The translations under genes were made by a program, and so were the position numbers. Below the pieces are notes generated by a model. It had not been told where the DNA came from. It was given only the letters and a program-made list of their open reading frames with translations, and did not search any database. This document shows positions 1 to 7,356 of a stretch of 64,000 bases of DNA, one piece after another. Location of the stretch: assembly GCF_040548875.1 (NCBI RefSeq), contig NZ_JBEPSJ010000004.1, positions 299,684 through 363,683 of the forward strand, given 5' to 3'. Source of the stretch: Conyzicola nivalis_A. GTDB lineage: Bacteria > Actinomycetota > Actinomycetes > Actinomycetales > Microbacteriaceae. How positions within the stretch are numbered: the stretch's first letter is position 1; each line of letters opens with the position of its first letter.

Positions 1-930
1 GGCCTCGACCTCGGCGAGCTCCATGTCGGCCGTGGCCTGGATGAGCGTGAGCAGCTCGGGGTCGAGGCCGGGGGCGAACTCCTCGAACCTCTCCTCGGCG
101 ATGACGATCGGGACTCCCGCGGGCGCCTGCTCCGAGGCATCCAGATTCGTTCCGTCCTTCGACGGCGACAGGCCCTGGAAGATCTTTCCCGCCTCCGACA
201 GGCCGGTGAGGTCGAAGGTGTATTGCTTGCTCTGCAGTCCGAGGTCGACGAGCTTCTTCACCTCGGGGAACTTCTCCGCATTGGTCTTCGGGATCGGCAG
301 GAGCTTGTTCCAGTCGACGCCGAGGGACTCGAGGGCCTTCGCGTAGGCGTTCTCGTGGGCCTGGTCGCGCACGATCAGGTAGGAGATCGTGGACCGCGCG
401 GTCTTGTTGTCCGTCATCTCGTAGATGCGGCACTTCTGCAGGCGGCCCGTCGACTCGAGCATGAGGTTGTAGAGCAGGTCGAGCACCAGGTTGCCCGAGT
501 TGTAGACGTAGCTGCCGAGCCAGGGATTGCCGACCGCGTCCACCGGAAGGGCGCCCTGCGCTCCGACCAGATAGTGGTGGATGTTGCCGTGGTCCAGCGC
601 GATGTTCAGCGGGGTGGCACCGCCGGCACCCGGGGTGTCGAGCGGGTCGGTGGGCTTGCCGTTGTAGCGCGGCGACCCGTCGAGCAGCCGGGAGATGGTC
701 GTGCCGATGAGCTCGACGTGGCTGATCTCCTCCGTTCCGATGCCCTGGATGAGGTCGCGGTACGGCTTCGCAGCCGGCCCGCGGAAGTTCATGCTCTGGA
801 AGAGGTACTGCATCATCGTGCGCATCTCGCCGAACTGTCCGCCCAGCCCCTCTTGCAACGCGTTCGCGGCGGCGGGGTCCGGTTCGTCCTGCTCGATCTC
901 GTGAATCAGGTTCTGAACGTGGAAGTACAT
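1..930 (-). CDS. katN: Manganese catalase, C-terminus cut by window edge
   Basis: Non-haem dimanganese catalase that splits hydrogen peroxide to water and oxygen in the cytoplasm. Translating the minus strand from the ATG at 930 gives 310 open codons running off the left edge. The N-terminus MYFHVQNLIHEIEQ and the metal-ligand pattern fit the family: E35 (FGEM), E68 and H71 (EEISHVE), E159 (MLESTGR) and H192 (RDQAHENAYAKAL). A strong GGAGG lies five bases before the start. Family members are roughly 290-320 residues, so little is missing. It lies 112 bases downstream of the phytochrome gene on the same strand and could be read with it. Confidence 0.95.
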   Translation of the reverse strand, partial: MYFHVQNLIHEIEQDEPDPAAANALQEGLGGQFGEMRTMMQYLFQSMNFRGPAAKPYRDLIQGIGTEEISHVELIGTTISRLLDGSPRYNGKPTDPLDTPGAGGATPLNIALDHGNIHHYLVGAQGALPVDAVGNPWLGSYVYNSGNLVLDLLYNLMLESTGRLQKCRIYEMTDNKTARSTISYLIVRDQAHENAYAKALESLGVDWNKLLPIPKTNAEKFPEVKKLVDLGLQSKQYTFDLTGLSEAGKIFQGLSPSKDGTNLDASEQAPAGVPIVIAEERFEEFAPGLDPELLTLIQATADMELAEVEA

Positions 931-1042
931 TCGATCCTCCATCAGTTGGGGTGTCGACGAGGTGCCGACCCCTTCCACTGTGCGCTCGAAACCGAGACCC
1001 GTCGCGGCCTTGCTTCCCCGGCTGAGGTGACGTAGAAGGCGG

Positions 1043-3055
1043 TCAGCGCGAGGCGCGGTCGCGCCCGGATTTCTTGGCCCGGTACATCGCCACGTCGGCG
1101 CCGCGCAGCAGGTCTTCGGCGGTGGTCGCCGGGTCGGCGTCGGCGATGCCCACCGACGCAGTGACGATGAGCGGCGTGCCGTCGATCATGATCGGCTGCC
1201 GGATGGCGTCGATCACCCGACGCGCCATCGCCGCCGCCTCGGCCCTGTTCGTGCCCTCGCACAGCACGACGAACTCGTCGCCGCCGAGACGGGCGACAGT
1301 GTCGCTGGCCCGTGTGCGGTCGAGGATGCGCTGCGACGTATGCCGAAGCACCCGGTCGCCCGCTTCGTGGCCGTAGACGTCGTTGATCTGCTTGAAGGAG
1401 TCGAGGTCGATGAAAAGCAGCGTGGTCTCGCCGTCGCGGGCCTGACCGGAGAGCGCGCGGTTGAGCCGGTTCATCAGCAGCCGCCGGTTGGGGAGGCCGG
1501 TGAGCGCGTCGCGCATCGCTAGGGCGGCCAGCCTCGCCTCCGCGTGACGCACCATCACCCCGGCGAGGTCGCGGCTCAGTTCCTCGGCCTCGTGCTCGAG
1601 GCCGTTCCACGGGGCGCATCTGCCCGTGACGCTCTGCGTCCACGACGCGAACGACGTACGCGGCGAGAGCGGCGTGACCCGGTTATCCCTGCCCTGGTCG
1701 CCCAGCCAGCTGACGCTGTCGGTGATCTCGGCTCGGAACCAGGCGATGAAGTCTCCGCTGCCCGGGAGCGGCACGAGCAGGATGCCGGCCACGCCCGTCA
1801 GCCGCGCCGCGAGGTCGGGGTCGTCGACCGAGAGGCTCTCCGACGCGTAGCTCTTGTCGATGCCGCGCCCGAGAGCCCAGTCGTCGAGGTCGATGATCGC
1901 CTCGTCAGACGGCACCGTGCCCACCGTCGTCCTGGTGCCTGCGAGGCTGAGCACCGCGCCGTCGGCGGGCACGAGGTTCAGCACGGTGAGGTCGCCGCTG
2001 AAGAGCGCCGCCGCGAGCTCGGCGGCGTCGGTGGACGCGCGCACGCCGGGCTGGTCGATGAGGGCTGCGCGGATGCGGCGCACCTCCACCTTCGCCCGGA
2101 GCCGGTCGATCTCGTCCATCGAGTTCAGCTGCAGCGCGATCTGGTTGGCGAGCACCTCGAGCCCCTGGCGCAGCAGGTAGGTGACACGGTGCGGCGTTCG
2201 ATGGGCCAGCGTGATCATGCCGATCAGCTCGCCGTCGCGCACGAGGGACAGCGACAGGGTCGACGCCTGCCCCATGTTGCGCATGAACTCCAGGTGGTGG
2301 GGAGAGACGCTGCGCAGCTCGGCGGAGCTGAGGTCGAGGGACTGGGCGTCGCCGCCCGGCAGCGTCACGAGTGCCGAGGTCGCGCCGGAGTTGTCGGCGA
2401 TCTGCCTGGACAGCTTCGTCAGATAGAGCTGACGCGCCTGCTCGGGAATGTCGGATGCGGGGAAATGCAGTCCGAGGTAGGGCTCCATGCCGTCGACGAG
2501 CTCCTCGGCCACGATCTCGCCGTGGCCGTCGGGGTGGAACGAGTAGATGGTGACCCGCTCGAAGCCGGTGAGGTCGCGCAGTTCTCTGGCGGCGTCGGCC
2601 CAGAGGGCGCGCTGGCTGCGCACGCGGGCGAGACGGTGCATCGCCCCGTAGACGGCGACCGCCGACCGGTCGGGGGCCTCCGCTCTGCCCGCTCGTGAGT
2701 CGAGCGGCTCGAACTCGACGATGTGCAGCGGGCCGTCGCGGTGCACGATCGTCTCGAAGCGTCGGAGGTCTCGCTCGAACGGGATCGGATTGCCGACGGG
2801 CATTTCGCCGAGGTTGTCGGCGGCCCACGTCTGTCCGGTGAAGTCGCCGAGCGGTCGGCCGAGAAGACTGCGGGCGCTGGTTCCGAGGATCTCGGCGCAG
2901 TTCTCCGAGACGAAGACGATCTCGAGGGTGTGCGGCCGCACCGCGAGCAGCGCACCGTGCGGTTGGATCGTGCCTGGCGCGCGGATCGGCTCCTGCACGC
3001 ACTCGTCGAGACGTCGCTGCTCGTCGTCTATCGACCAGCCCGAAGCTGAAGTCAC
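1043..3055 (-). CDS. Bacteriophytochrome with C-terminal GGDEF (light-regulated diguanylate cyclase)
   Basis: Red/far-red photoreceptor predicted to couple bilin photochemistry to cyclic di-GMP synthesis. From the GTG at 3055 (670 residues) it has a PAS segment with a candidate biliverdin-binding Cys19 before EPIRAPGTIQPHGALL, a GAF domain with PASDIPEQAR and SPHHLEFMRNMG, a PHY domain with a PRTSFASW tongue-like motif, and a GGDEF domain with intact GGDEF. An RASD sequence sits five residues before GGDEF, the spacing of a product-inhibition I-site. The GTG is preferred because GAGAGGA precedes it at normal spacing; the upstream ATG at 3127 has no such site and would add 24 atypical residues. 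The usual CHH near the chromophore pocket reads LAH. No haem oxygenase gene is in the window. Confidence 0.92.
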   Translation of the reverse strand: MTSASGWSIDDEQRRLDECVQEPIRAPGTIQPHGALLAVRPHTLEIVFVSENCAEILGTSARSLLGRPLGDFTGQTWAADNLGEMPVGNPIPFERDLRRFETIVHRDGPLHIVEFEPLDSRAGRAEAPDRSAVAVYGAMHRLARVRSQRALWADAARELRDLTGFERVTIYSFHPDGHGEIVAEELVDGMEPYLGLHFPASDIPEQARQLYLTKLSRQIADNSGATSALVTLPGGDAQSLDLSSAELRSVSPHHLEFMRNMGQASTLSLSLVRDGELIGMITLAHRTPHRVTYLLRQGLEVLANQIALQLNSMDEIDRLRAKVEVRRIRAALIDQPGVRASTDAAELAAALFSGDLTVLNLVPADGAVLSLAGTRTTVGTVPSDEAIIDLDDWALGRGIDKSYASESLSVDDPDLAARLTGVAGILLVPLPGSGDFIAWFRAEITDSVSWLGDQGRDNRVTPLSPRTSFASWTQSVTGRCAPWNGLEHEAEELSRDLAGVMVRHAEARLAALAMRDALTGLPNRRLLMNRLNRALSGQARDGETTLLFIDLDSFKQINDVYGHEAGDRVLRHTSQRILDRTRASDTVARLGGDEFVVLCEGTNRAEAAAMARRVIDAIRQPIMIDGTPLIVTASVGIADADPATTAEDLLRGADVAMYRAKKSGRDRASR

Positions 3056-3287
3056 TGAATGGGGTCCTCTCGGCAGATCTCCACCCGAGTGGGACCTGAA
3101 CTGCACGTTACCGCAGGTGTGCGACATCCGACGAATGTCGCGTTACTCCTTGCGCCGCACCCCGAAAAACACGACGCCTAGTGCCGTGGGACTACACGGA
3201 ACGGTCCCGCCGGGTGACGCGTCGCCGACGTCGTTCGCGAAGGATGGTTCTACACGGCGCCGCACCCGGCCGACGAGGAGACTCCCC

Positions 3288-3587
3288 ATGACGACGAGCA
3301 CCATTCCTGCCCACGCACGCCTCGCCACGCAGTCCGTGGCCGACACCACCGTCGAAGACCGGCGCACCCCCGCCCACGTCACGCGGAGGGTCCTCACCGC
3401 TCCCCTGCGAATCGTGCTGCTGGTCGTATCCACCGTCGCGATCATCCTGGTCGCCCTGCTCCAGGGAGTCGCGTTCCTGGCCATCGCGGGCATCAGTGCC
3501 CTGGGCGACACCCCCGCCTACCGCTCGGGATCGCGCAGCGACGAGACGCAGCACGCCAGCATGGCCCCCAGGCTCGACCGCTCCTGA
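3288..3587 (+). CDS. Small membrane protein of unknown function
   Basis: A 99-residue product starting MTTSTIPAHARLATQ. The ATG follows GAGGAG at seven-base spacing. Residues about 45-75 form one long hydrophobic stretch (IVLLVVSTVAIILVALLQGV onward), long enough for one membrane span or a hairpin; the flanks are polar. Its last 70 bases overlap the 3' end of the marR gene on the other strand, which is unusual. I do not recognise a family. The ribosome site and hydrophobic core support it, but the overlap lowers confidence. Confidence 0.5.
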   Translation: MTTSTIPAHARLATQSVADTTVEDRRTPAHVTRRVLTAPLRIVLLVVSTVAIILVALLQGVAFLAIAGISALGDTPAYRSGSRSDETQHASMAPRLDRS

Positions 3588-3970
3588 TCGCTCAGCCCCG
3601 ACTTCATCCGGTCTTCGACTCCCCGCACCGCGGCACTGGCGACCGCCAGCTGACGCCTCCCATCGGCCGTGAGCTCGGTCGGCAGCACTCTTCCGACCGT
3701 CGGCTGCTGGGGACGCATGACGAGGCCGTCGCGTTCGAGCGACTGAAGCAGCACGTTCATCGACTGCCGCGTGACGAACGCGCCGCGAGCCAGCTCGGAG
3801 TTCGACAGCCCCGGTCGCTGCGCCAGAAGTTCCAGGCAGGAGTAATGGGTGATGCTCATCCCGAGCGGGCGCAGCACCTCCTCCATCGAGGTGCGCAATG
3901 CGCTGGACGCCTCCTTCAGGATGTATCCGAGGGACGTTTCCAGATCGATGCCCGATGCGACTTGACTCAT
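3518..3970 (-). CDS. MarR-family transcriptional regulator
   Basis: A 150-residue winged-helix regulator, normal for MarR proteins. The central part (LGMSITHYSCLELLAQRPGL, then ELARGAFVTRQSMNVLLQSLERDGLV) matches the MarR recognition-helix and wing region. It is divergent from a VOC-family gene across 60 bases that hold two identical-style inverted repeats, TGTCA-N6-TGACA; one begins at its own start codon. It therefore probably represses itself and the VOC gene; the ligand cannot be told from sequence. No clear ribosome site precedes the ATG, so the message may be leaderless. Confidence 0.88.
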   Translation of the reverse strand: MSQVASGIDLETSLGYILKEASSALRTSMEEVLRPLGMSITHYSCLELLAQRPGLSNSELARGAFVTRQSMNVLLQSLERDGLVMRPQQPTVGRVLPTELTADGRRQLAVASAAVRGVEDRMKSGLSDQERSSLGAMLACCVSSLRDPER

Positions 3971-4010
3971 GTCAATATTCTGACATACATTGATTGTCAG
4001 CTAACTGACA
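3970..4010. promoter_or_regulatory. Paired MarR-type operator, two TGTCA-N6-TGACA palindromes
   Basis: Two inverted repeats, TGTCA-ATATTC-TGACA at 3970-3985 and TGTCA-GCTAAC-TGACA at 3995-4010, with centres 25 bases apart. The first overlaps the marR start codon. On the plus strand TTGACT (3962-3967) and TACATT (3986-3991) could be the promoter of the VOC gene, with the first palindrome inside it. Binding by the adjacent MarR protein is inferred. Confidence 0.75.
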
Positions 4011-4030
4011 TCCGATAGAGGAGCAACATC

Positions 4031-4399
4031 ATGGCACAGGCATCCGGCCCCGGCTTCATCTCACTGCAGGTTCGCAACGTGGCCGCATCCGCCGCGTTCT
4101 ACGAGAAGTACCTGGACTTCGCTCGCCAGGCCGGCCCGCCGCACGCGGTCGTGTTCGATACAGCGCCGGCCGCGTTCGCGGTGCGCACCGCCGCGGACGG
4201 CGTCGACCTGGACGCGGCGGGGCAGCTCGGACTGGGGATCGGCGTGTGGCTGCACGCCCCAGAGTCGCAGGCCGTGCACGACGCCATGGTGGCGGACGGG
4301 GTGACGATCACCTCGGCGCCGGTCGACGGGCCGTTCGGCCGTACGTTCACCTTCGCCGATCCCGACGGGTACCGCGTCACGCTGCACGACCGGGCGTGA
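4031..4399 (+). CDS. VOC-superfamily (glyoxalase/bleomycin-resistance fold) protein
   Basis: A 122-residue protein with the beta-alpha-beta-beta-beta pattern of the vicinal oxygen chelate superfamily: FISLQVRNVAASAAFYEKYL near the N-terminus and GRTFTFADPDGYRVTLHD at the C-terminus. GAGGAG lies before the ATG. Single-domain VOC proteins act as metal-dependent isomerases, dioxygenases or drug-binding proteins; the substrate is not evident. Its divergence from marR across two operator-like palindromes suggests induction by a small, possibly toxic, compound. Confidence 0.85.
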   Translation: MAQASGPGFISLQVRNVAASAAFYEKYLDFARQAGPPHAVVFDTAPAAFAVRTAADGVDLDAAGQLGLGIGVWLHAPESQAVHDAMVADGVTITSAPVDGPFGRTFTFADPDGYRVTLHDRA

Positions 4400-4411
4400 C
4401 CCGCGTCTGCC

Positions 4412-4417
4412 TAGACT
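4412..4417 (+). promoter_or_regulatory. -10 element TAGACT placed for a leaderless start
   Basis: TAGACT ends six bases before the ATG at 4424, so the expected first transcribed base is the A of the start codon. No ribosome site is present. The same TANNNT spacing occurs before mqo, dnaX, a tetR gene and a TPR gene in this window. Confidence 0.55.
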
Positions 4418-4423
4418 CGACGG

Positions 4424-5053
4424 ATGGCCAACGAAGCGAGTAGCGCCGCGTACTCCGGCCGGGCGTCGGAGTACATAGAACTGCTGGGCTCGATGCGCTC
4501 GGTTCATCCGTCGGATCTGCAGATAGTGTCCGCCTGGGCGGGCGGCGTCGAAGGCGTTCTCATCGATGCGGGCTGCGGCCCGGGTCATTGGACGAACTTC
4601 CTGGCCGAACAGGGCTCGAGCGCCCGAGGCATCGATCAGGTACCCGAGTTCATCGATCACGCCGCAATGACGTTTCCCGCCGTGGCGTTTGCCGTCGGGA
4701 GCATCGACTCCGTCGACGCCGCTACCGCTTCGGTCGGCGGGGTCCTGTCGTGGTATTCGCTCATCCACTACGAGCCCGGCACGATCCAGGGTCCCTTGCG
4801 CGAGTTCAGCCGCGTGCTCCGACCGGGAGGCACGCTGCTCGTCGGGTTCTTCGAGGGCGACGCGGTCGAGGAGTTCGCTCACGCGGTCGCACCGGCATAC
4901 CGGTGGTCCGTCGACGCGCTCAGCACCGAACTGGACAGGGCGGGATTCGACGTTCTCGAATCACACGTGCGGAAGACTGTCGGCGAACGATCCCAGGCGA
5001 CCGTCAGAGCGGTGAATCGGGGGCAGTGGAGCCGCCTGTCAGAATCGAACTGA
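4424..5053 (+). CDS. Class I SAM-dependent methyltransferase
   Basis: A 209-residue cytoplasmic methyltransferase. Motif I is VLIDAGCGPGHWTNFLAEQG (about residues 45-64), followed by an acidic GIDQVPEF (motif II) and a post-motif segment EFSRVLRPGGTLLVGFFEG typical of Methyltransf_11/25 proteins. The substrate is unknown. It appears leaderless (TAGACT six bases before ATG). The last eight codons overlap the 3' end of tRNA-Thr on the opposite strand, so the final residues are dictated by tRNA sequence and may be of no functional weight. Confidence 0.88.
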   Translation: MANEASSAAYSGRASEYIELLGSMRSVHPSDLQIVSAWAGGVEGVLIDAGCGPGHWTNFLAEQGSSARGIDQVPEFIDHAAMTFPAVAFAVGSIDSVDAATASVGGVLSWYSLIHYEPGTIQGPLREFSRVLRPGGTLLVGFFEGDAVEEFAHAVAPAYRWSVDALSTELDRAGFDVLESHVRKTVGERSQATVRAVNRGQWSRLSESN

Positions 5054-5102
5054 CGACCTTCTCATTACGAGTGAGATGCTCTACCAACTGAGCTAAGGCG
5101 GC
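5030..5102 (-). tRNA. tRNA-Thr (anticodon CGT)
   Basis: The minus strand folds as a 73-base cloverleaf: acceptor GCCGCCT/AGGCGGC, D-arm TAGCTCAGTTGGTAGAGC, anticodon stem TCTCA/TGAGA with loop CTCGTAA (anticodon CGT), T-arm GTCAG-TTCGATT-CTGAC. The CCA end is not encoded. Its 3' end overlaps the methyltransferase gene. Confidence 0.97.
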
Positions 5103-5117
5103 GGGTGTCTAGGTTTC

Positions 5118-5142
5118 GCTAGGCACAGCATGAAAGCCTAGC
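5118..5142 (-). terminator. Hairpin between tetR and tRNA-Thr
   Basis: Perfect 7-bp inverted repeat GCTAGGC / GCCTAGC with an 11-base loop, just after the tetR stop codon. No T-run follows, so termination is only plausible. Confidence 0.4.
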
Positions 5143-5145
5143 CGA

Positions 5146-5793
5146 TTATTTCGCCGTTTCCGACACGAGCAGACGGTTCAGCTGTTCGAACGACGTGCGC
5201 AGCCGAGCGCCGAGTTCCGTCGGGCCGCCGCCCGAGTCGGCCCAGCACGACCAGGCGTGCCGCATCACGCCGAACGCGACGAAGGTGATGAGACGCGAGC
5301 GTTGCGCCAGCTCGGCGGGGTCGTCGAGCAGGGCGGGCTCGTCGGCGGCCAGGCGCCTGGACACGACGACGTCGAGCTGGTCCTCGAAGGTGCGCATCGT
5401 CGCCATGCGAAGGGCGAAGAGCTGCGGATGCTGCTTCATCAGACTGCGGCGCAGCTTCAGCAGGTCGAGGTCGTCGGGCACGCTCTCGCCCGAGGTCGCC
5501 AGCATGTCGCCGAGGCCGGAGAGGATGTCGCTGTGCGGGCCTGCGGCCACGAACTCGTCGACGCGCGCGTCGTCGGGAAGAGTGGGCGGGTCGCCGATGA
5601 GGGCGTCTTCCTTCGACGTGAAGTAGTTGAAGAACGTGCGGGGCGAGATGTCGGCGACGCGGCTGATCTCGTCGACGGTCACGTTCTCGAGGCCGCGCTC
5701 CGCGACGAGTTCGAGAACCGCGAACTGGATGGCGCGTCGGGTGGCGAGCCGCTTGCGCTCGCGCAGGCCGAGCTCCGGGACATCCGTGATCAT
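5146..5793 (-). CDS. TetR-family transcriptional regulator
   Basis: A 215-residue repressor with an N-terminal helix-turn-helix: LGLRERKRLATRRAIQFAVLE, then GLENVTVDEISRVADISPRT followed by FFNYFTSKEDALI, the classic TetR DNA-binding signature. The C-terminal ligand domain is not assignable. It follows the secreted hydrolase gene by 42 bases on the same strand and is probably the last gene of the topA-tmk-holB-hydrolase run. AAGG precedes the ATG. The target is unknown. Confidence 0.9.
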   Translation of the reverse strand: MITDVPELGLRERKRLATRRAIQFAVLELVAERGLENVTVDEISRVADISPRTFFNYFTSKEDALIGDPPTLPDDARVDEFVAAGPHSDILSGLGDMLATSGESVPDDLDLLKLRRSLMKQHPQLFALRMATMRTFEDQLDVVVSRRLAADEPALLDDPAELAQRSRLITFVAFGVMRHAWSCWADSGGGPTELGARLRTSFEQLNRLLVSETAK

Positions 5794-5835
5794 GGGCCTT
5801 ATTCTTTCACAACGCGCAATTTTGCGGGTCCGACG

Positions 5836-7356
5836 TCAGCAGATGGGGTCGCTCGCCGGCACCGTGCCGTCGATGAAATAGTCGTCGATCGTGTCGTCGA
5901 CGCAGAAGTTCGACTTGTTGTACGCCGTGTGCCCCTCGCCCTCGTAGGTGACGAGCCGGCCGTTCTCGAGCTGCTCGGCGAGGCTCACCGCCCAGGAGTA
6001 CGGCGTCGCCGGGTCGTTGGTCGTGCCGACGACGAGGATGTCGGCCGAGCCCGCTGCGTCGATGACCGGGCGCTCGGTCGCGGCCTCGACCGGCCAGCCG
6101 AGGCATCCGACGTCGCCGTACGAGAGCTGCTTTCCGAGCACCGGCGCGAGAGTCGCCAGCTGCTCGGCCTGTGCGCGCATCACCGCGACGTCGCCCTGCG
6201 ACGCGTAGTCGAGGCAGTTGATCGCGAGCCTCGCCTCGAGCGAGTTGTCGATGTACGTGCCGTCCGCGTTGCGGCCGTTGTAGCTGTCTGCGAGCGCGAA
6301 GGCCACCGTGGCGTCGCCCTGCATCACAGCGGTGAACAGCTGACGCAGGTACGGCCAGTCGTCTTCGCGGTACAGCGGCAGCACGATGGCGCTCGTCATC
6401 GAGTTGCTGCCCAGCTGGCGGCCGTCGGCGGCCCGGATGGGGCTGACGTCGAGCCGGTCGAGCAGCGCGCGGATCTTGGCCATCGACTCGTCGGCGGTGC
6501 CGTCGAACGGACAGTCGTCGACCGTGGCGCAATCGGCGAGGAAGGCGCGCAGCGCGCTCTCGAAACCCTCGGCCTGGGTGAGGGAGACGTCGAAGCTCGT
6601 CGACGTGGGGTCGAGCGCGCCGTCGAGCACGAGCCGGCCGGTGTTCTCGGGGTAGAGCTCGGCGAAAGTCGCCCCGAGAAGGGTGCCGTAGGAGAAGCCG
6701 AGGTAGTTGAGCTTCTCGTCGCCGAGCACCGCGCGCAGCAGGTCGAGGTCGCGTGCGGCGCTGACCGTGTCGACGTAGCCGAGCAGCTCGCCGGTGTGCG
6801 TGAGGCACTGCGCGCCGTACGCGGTGTTCGTGGCCTGAGCCGCGGCGATCCACTCGTCGCTGCCGACCACGCCGGGGGTGATATCGTAGATGAACGCGTC
6901 GAGCTCGGCGGGGTCGTCGTGGCAGGAGACGGCGCTCGAGCGGTTGACGCCGCGCGGGTCGAACCCGACGATGTCGAACTTCTCCTGCAGGCGCTCGGAG
7001 ACGGCGAAGTCGACACTGTCGGCGACGAAGTCGTAGCCGGAGCCGCCCGGCCCGCCGGGGTTGACGAGCACGGAGCCGAGCGGGGCGCCCGCCGTCGCCG
7101 GGTGGCGCACCAGGGCCAGGTCGATCGAGTCGCGGGCGGGGTCGGTCCAGTCGAGCGGGGCGGTGGCCGTCGCGCACTGCATCCCGTCTTCGCAGCTCGT
7201 CCAGGTGAGCGTCTGCGTGTAGTACGGCTCGAGGTCGGCCGACACGTCGCTGGGAGCGGGCGTCGACGTGGTGCGCTCGGGCGGAGCTGCGCACGCGGAG
7301 AGGGCGAGGGCGGCGACGAGCACCGAGGCGACGGCGGCGATTCTGCGCACGGCCAT
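5836..7356 (-). CDS. Secreted alpha/beta hydrolase lipoprotein, TAP (tripeptidyl aminopeptidase)-like
   Basis: A 506-residue exported hydrolase. The signal peptide MAVRRIAAVASVLVAALALS ends in a lipobox LSAC, with Cys22 as the predicted lipid-anchored residue. The fold is alpha/beta hydrolase: oxyanion-hole segment LVNPGGPGGSGYDFV, nucleophile elbow GFSYGTLLGATFAELYP, and a C-terminal TAP-like segment with VVGTTNDPATPYSWAVSLAEQL and a late His in GEGHTAYNKS. This matches actinobacterial SlpD/SlpE-type mycelium or cell-surface peptidases. Its ATG shares one base with the holB stop (TGATG), fixing the start; the open frame upstream of it is the shadow of holB. Peptidase activity is inferred from family. 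Confidence 0.92.
   Translation of the reverse strand: MAVRRIAAVASVLVAALALSACAAPPERTTSTPAPSDVSADLEPYYTQTLTWTSCEDGMQCATATAPLDWTDPARDSIDLALVRHPATAGAPLGSVLVNPGGPGGSGYDFVADSVDFAVSERLQEKFDIVGFDPRGVNRSSAVSCHDDPAELDAFIYDITPGVVGSDEWIAAAQATNTAYGAQCLTHTGELLGYVDTVSAARDLDLLRAVLGDEKLNYLGFSYGTLLGATFAELYPENTGRLVLDGALDPTSTSFDVSLTQAEGFESALRAFLADCATVDDCPFDGTADESMAKIRALLDRLDVSPIRAADGRQLGSNSMTSAIVLPLYREDDWPYLRQLFTAVMQGDATVAFALADSYNGRNADGTYIDNSLEARLAINCLDYASQGDVAVMRAQAEQLATLAPVLGKQLSYGDVGCLGWPVEAATERPVIDAAGSADILVVGTTNDPATPYSWAVSLAEQLENGRLVTYEGEGHTAYNKSNFCVDDTIDDYFIDGTVPASDPIC

Noticed and set aside
5030..5102. Integrated element at tRNA-Thr
   Set aside because: No integrase or second attachment copy is in the window.
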